From contig CAZFHS010000036.1 in the NCBI GenBank assembly GCA_964518955.1, forward strand, positions 1-64,000: a stretch of 64,000 nt of DNA, written 5' to 3'. A program made the position numbers and the translations under genes. Shown here piece after piece: positions 63,314-64,000 of this stretch (position 1 is the stretch's first letter; each line of letters opens with the position of its first letter). The notes beneath the pieces are model-generated. The model saw only the letters and a list, made by a program, of their open reading frames with translations. It did not search any database and was not told where the DNA came from. The DNA is from JBDGYW01 sp964518955 (GTDB lineage: Bacteria; Gemmatimonadota; Gemmatimonadetes; Gemmatimonadales; GWC2-71-9).

Positions 63314-64000
63314 CAAAACTCGAACTCCATGCCGATCGTCGGAAGCAGCGGAAGCTGTGATAGCGAGCTGCGCGTTGCCGGTGTTGTGCTGTAATCGAAT
63401 GTGTACAGGAACACGTTTTTGTGATTCGTCGCGTTTATGAGCTGAACGTAAGGTCGTAGAATCCCACCCCACTTGTGCCATTCCCAGCGAAAACTGATAT
63501 CGAACCGGTTGTAGTAGGGATACCGTCCGCTGTTCAGTACGGGGCTAGCGATCGGCTCACGTTCATAGTCGTCGAGAGAGTGGTTGGTGGTGTAGTAGAA
63601 ACGATGGTGCCACTCGCCGACAAAGGGTGTGAACGGAAGCGGCGAGCCATAGCCCCACCGAACACTGAGATCACTGCCCAGAGGACCGCGTGTTTGCAGC
63701 ACTACGTTCAGCGTGTGACGGCGATCGTGTACCGCGGGAAATTCTTGGCCGTGGGCGTTTCTAGTAACCTTGGCGAGGCTGTAGGCAACCCACCCAGTTA
63801 GCCCTCCTGAGTGTTTTTGCAGCAGAACGTCACCACCCCAGGCATCGCCGCTCACGGGAACTATCTCGTCTCCGTTCACCCGCGGATCTTCGCGCAGATT
63901 GAAATCCACGATATCGTCGAACGTCTTTTTGTACGCCTCGACCTTCAGCGATATGGATTCGCTGAACCAATTCTCGAAGCCGAACACCAGGTGATCGGAG
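63313..64000 (-). CDS. TonB-dependent receptor, C-terminal part (truncated by window edge)
   Basis: Only the final 229 residues of this barrel are in the window; the gene continues beyond base 64000. Typical barrel strands are seen (KVEAYKKTFDDIVDFNLRED, TGWVAYSLAKVTRNAHGQEFPAVHDRRHTLNVVLQ, and the final LPTIGMEFEF ending in Phe). It pairs with the DUF4249-like lipoprotein that follows. The start and plug domain cannot be judged. Confidence 0.88.
   Translation of the reverse strand, partial: SDHLVFGFENWFSESISLKVEAYKKTFDDIVDFNLREDPRVNGDEIVPVSGDAWGGDVLLQKHSGGLTGWVAYSLAKVTRNAHGQEFPAVHDRRHTLNVVLQTRGPLGSDLSVRWGYGSPLPFTPFVGEWHHRFYYTTNHSLDDYEREPIASPVLNSGRYPYYNRFDISFRWEWHKWGGILRPYVQLINATNHKNVFLYTFDYSTTPATRSSLSQLPLLPTIGMEFEF

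Overview
The window looks like a chromosomal segment from a free-living or host-associated Gram-negative heterotroph of the Gemmatimonadota/Acidobacteriota type. The evidence is the mix of families: two PadR-regulated 'orphan duplicated' MacB-like permeases, a TIGR02999-type ECF sigma factor coupled to a Ser/Thr kinase with TPR repeats, a DUF2723 membrane protein, TonB-dependent receptors paired with DUF4249-like lipoproteins, Tat-exported sulfatases with their radical-SAM maturase, and monomeric NADP isocitrate dehydrogenase. Gemmatimonadota is my first guess from gene content only. No rRNA, tRNA, CRISPR array, phage or plasmid module was seen. Genes are dense and most gaps are under 250 bases. 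|| Layout. 0.1-4.7 kb: ZIP-family metal transporter, beta-CASP metallo-beta-lactamase RNase-like protein, monomeric isocitrate dehydrogenase. 4.8-16.2 kb: an envelope locus. A leftward sigma/membrane-protein/LTxxQ-protein operon lies opposite a rightward run of TonB receptor, DUF4249-like lipoprotein, small lipoprotein, giant TonB receptor carrying a Spy-like tail, and an orphan MacA/HlyD adaptor. Neighbouring proteins here share Gly/Met/Arg-rich tracts and LTxxQ-like motifs. I consider this the most interesting system in the window and infer a metal or envelope-stress role. 16.2-20.9 kb: radical-SAM sulfatase maturase divergent from a sulfatase that is translationally coupled to a BNR-repeat protein. 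21.0-24.1 kb: PadR plus permease pair 1. 24.1-26.0 kb: a DUF4143 ATPase with a striking leaderless promoter/operator, and a ferritin-like diiron protein. 26.1-33.8 kb: second sulfatase, then a tightly coupled PhoD-like phosphatase, ECF sigma factor and TPR kinase. 34.1-42.4 kb: WD40-like lipoprotein, PHP-type hydrolase lipoprotein, DUF2723 protein, aminotransferase, membrane protein with a zinc ribbon. 42.6-51.4 kb: leftward block of M14 peptidase, DinB-like protein, M28 peptidase, GH2 glycosidase with PA14, aldose 1-epimerase. 51.5-52.2 kb: relic of a group II intron that has lost most of its maturase. 52.2-58.7 kb: CPBP protease, esterase, TonB receptor, GH20 hexosaminidase. 58.7-61.9 kb: permease plus PadR pair 2. 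62.0-64.0 kb: a second DUF4249-like/TonB receptor pair running off the edge. || How the genes fit. Sulfatases with anSME, GH2, GH20, aldose epimerase, BNR protein and TonB receptors suggest scavenging of sulfated, amino-sugar-containing polysaccharides. The M14, M28 and esterase genes add protein and ester turnover. Regulation is by ECF sigma factors, PadR repressors and a membrane kinase. Several intergenic palindromes and dispersed repeats were found by eye and are listed separately.
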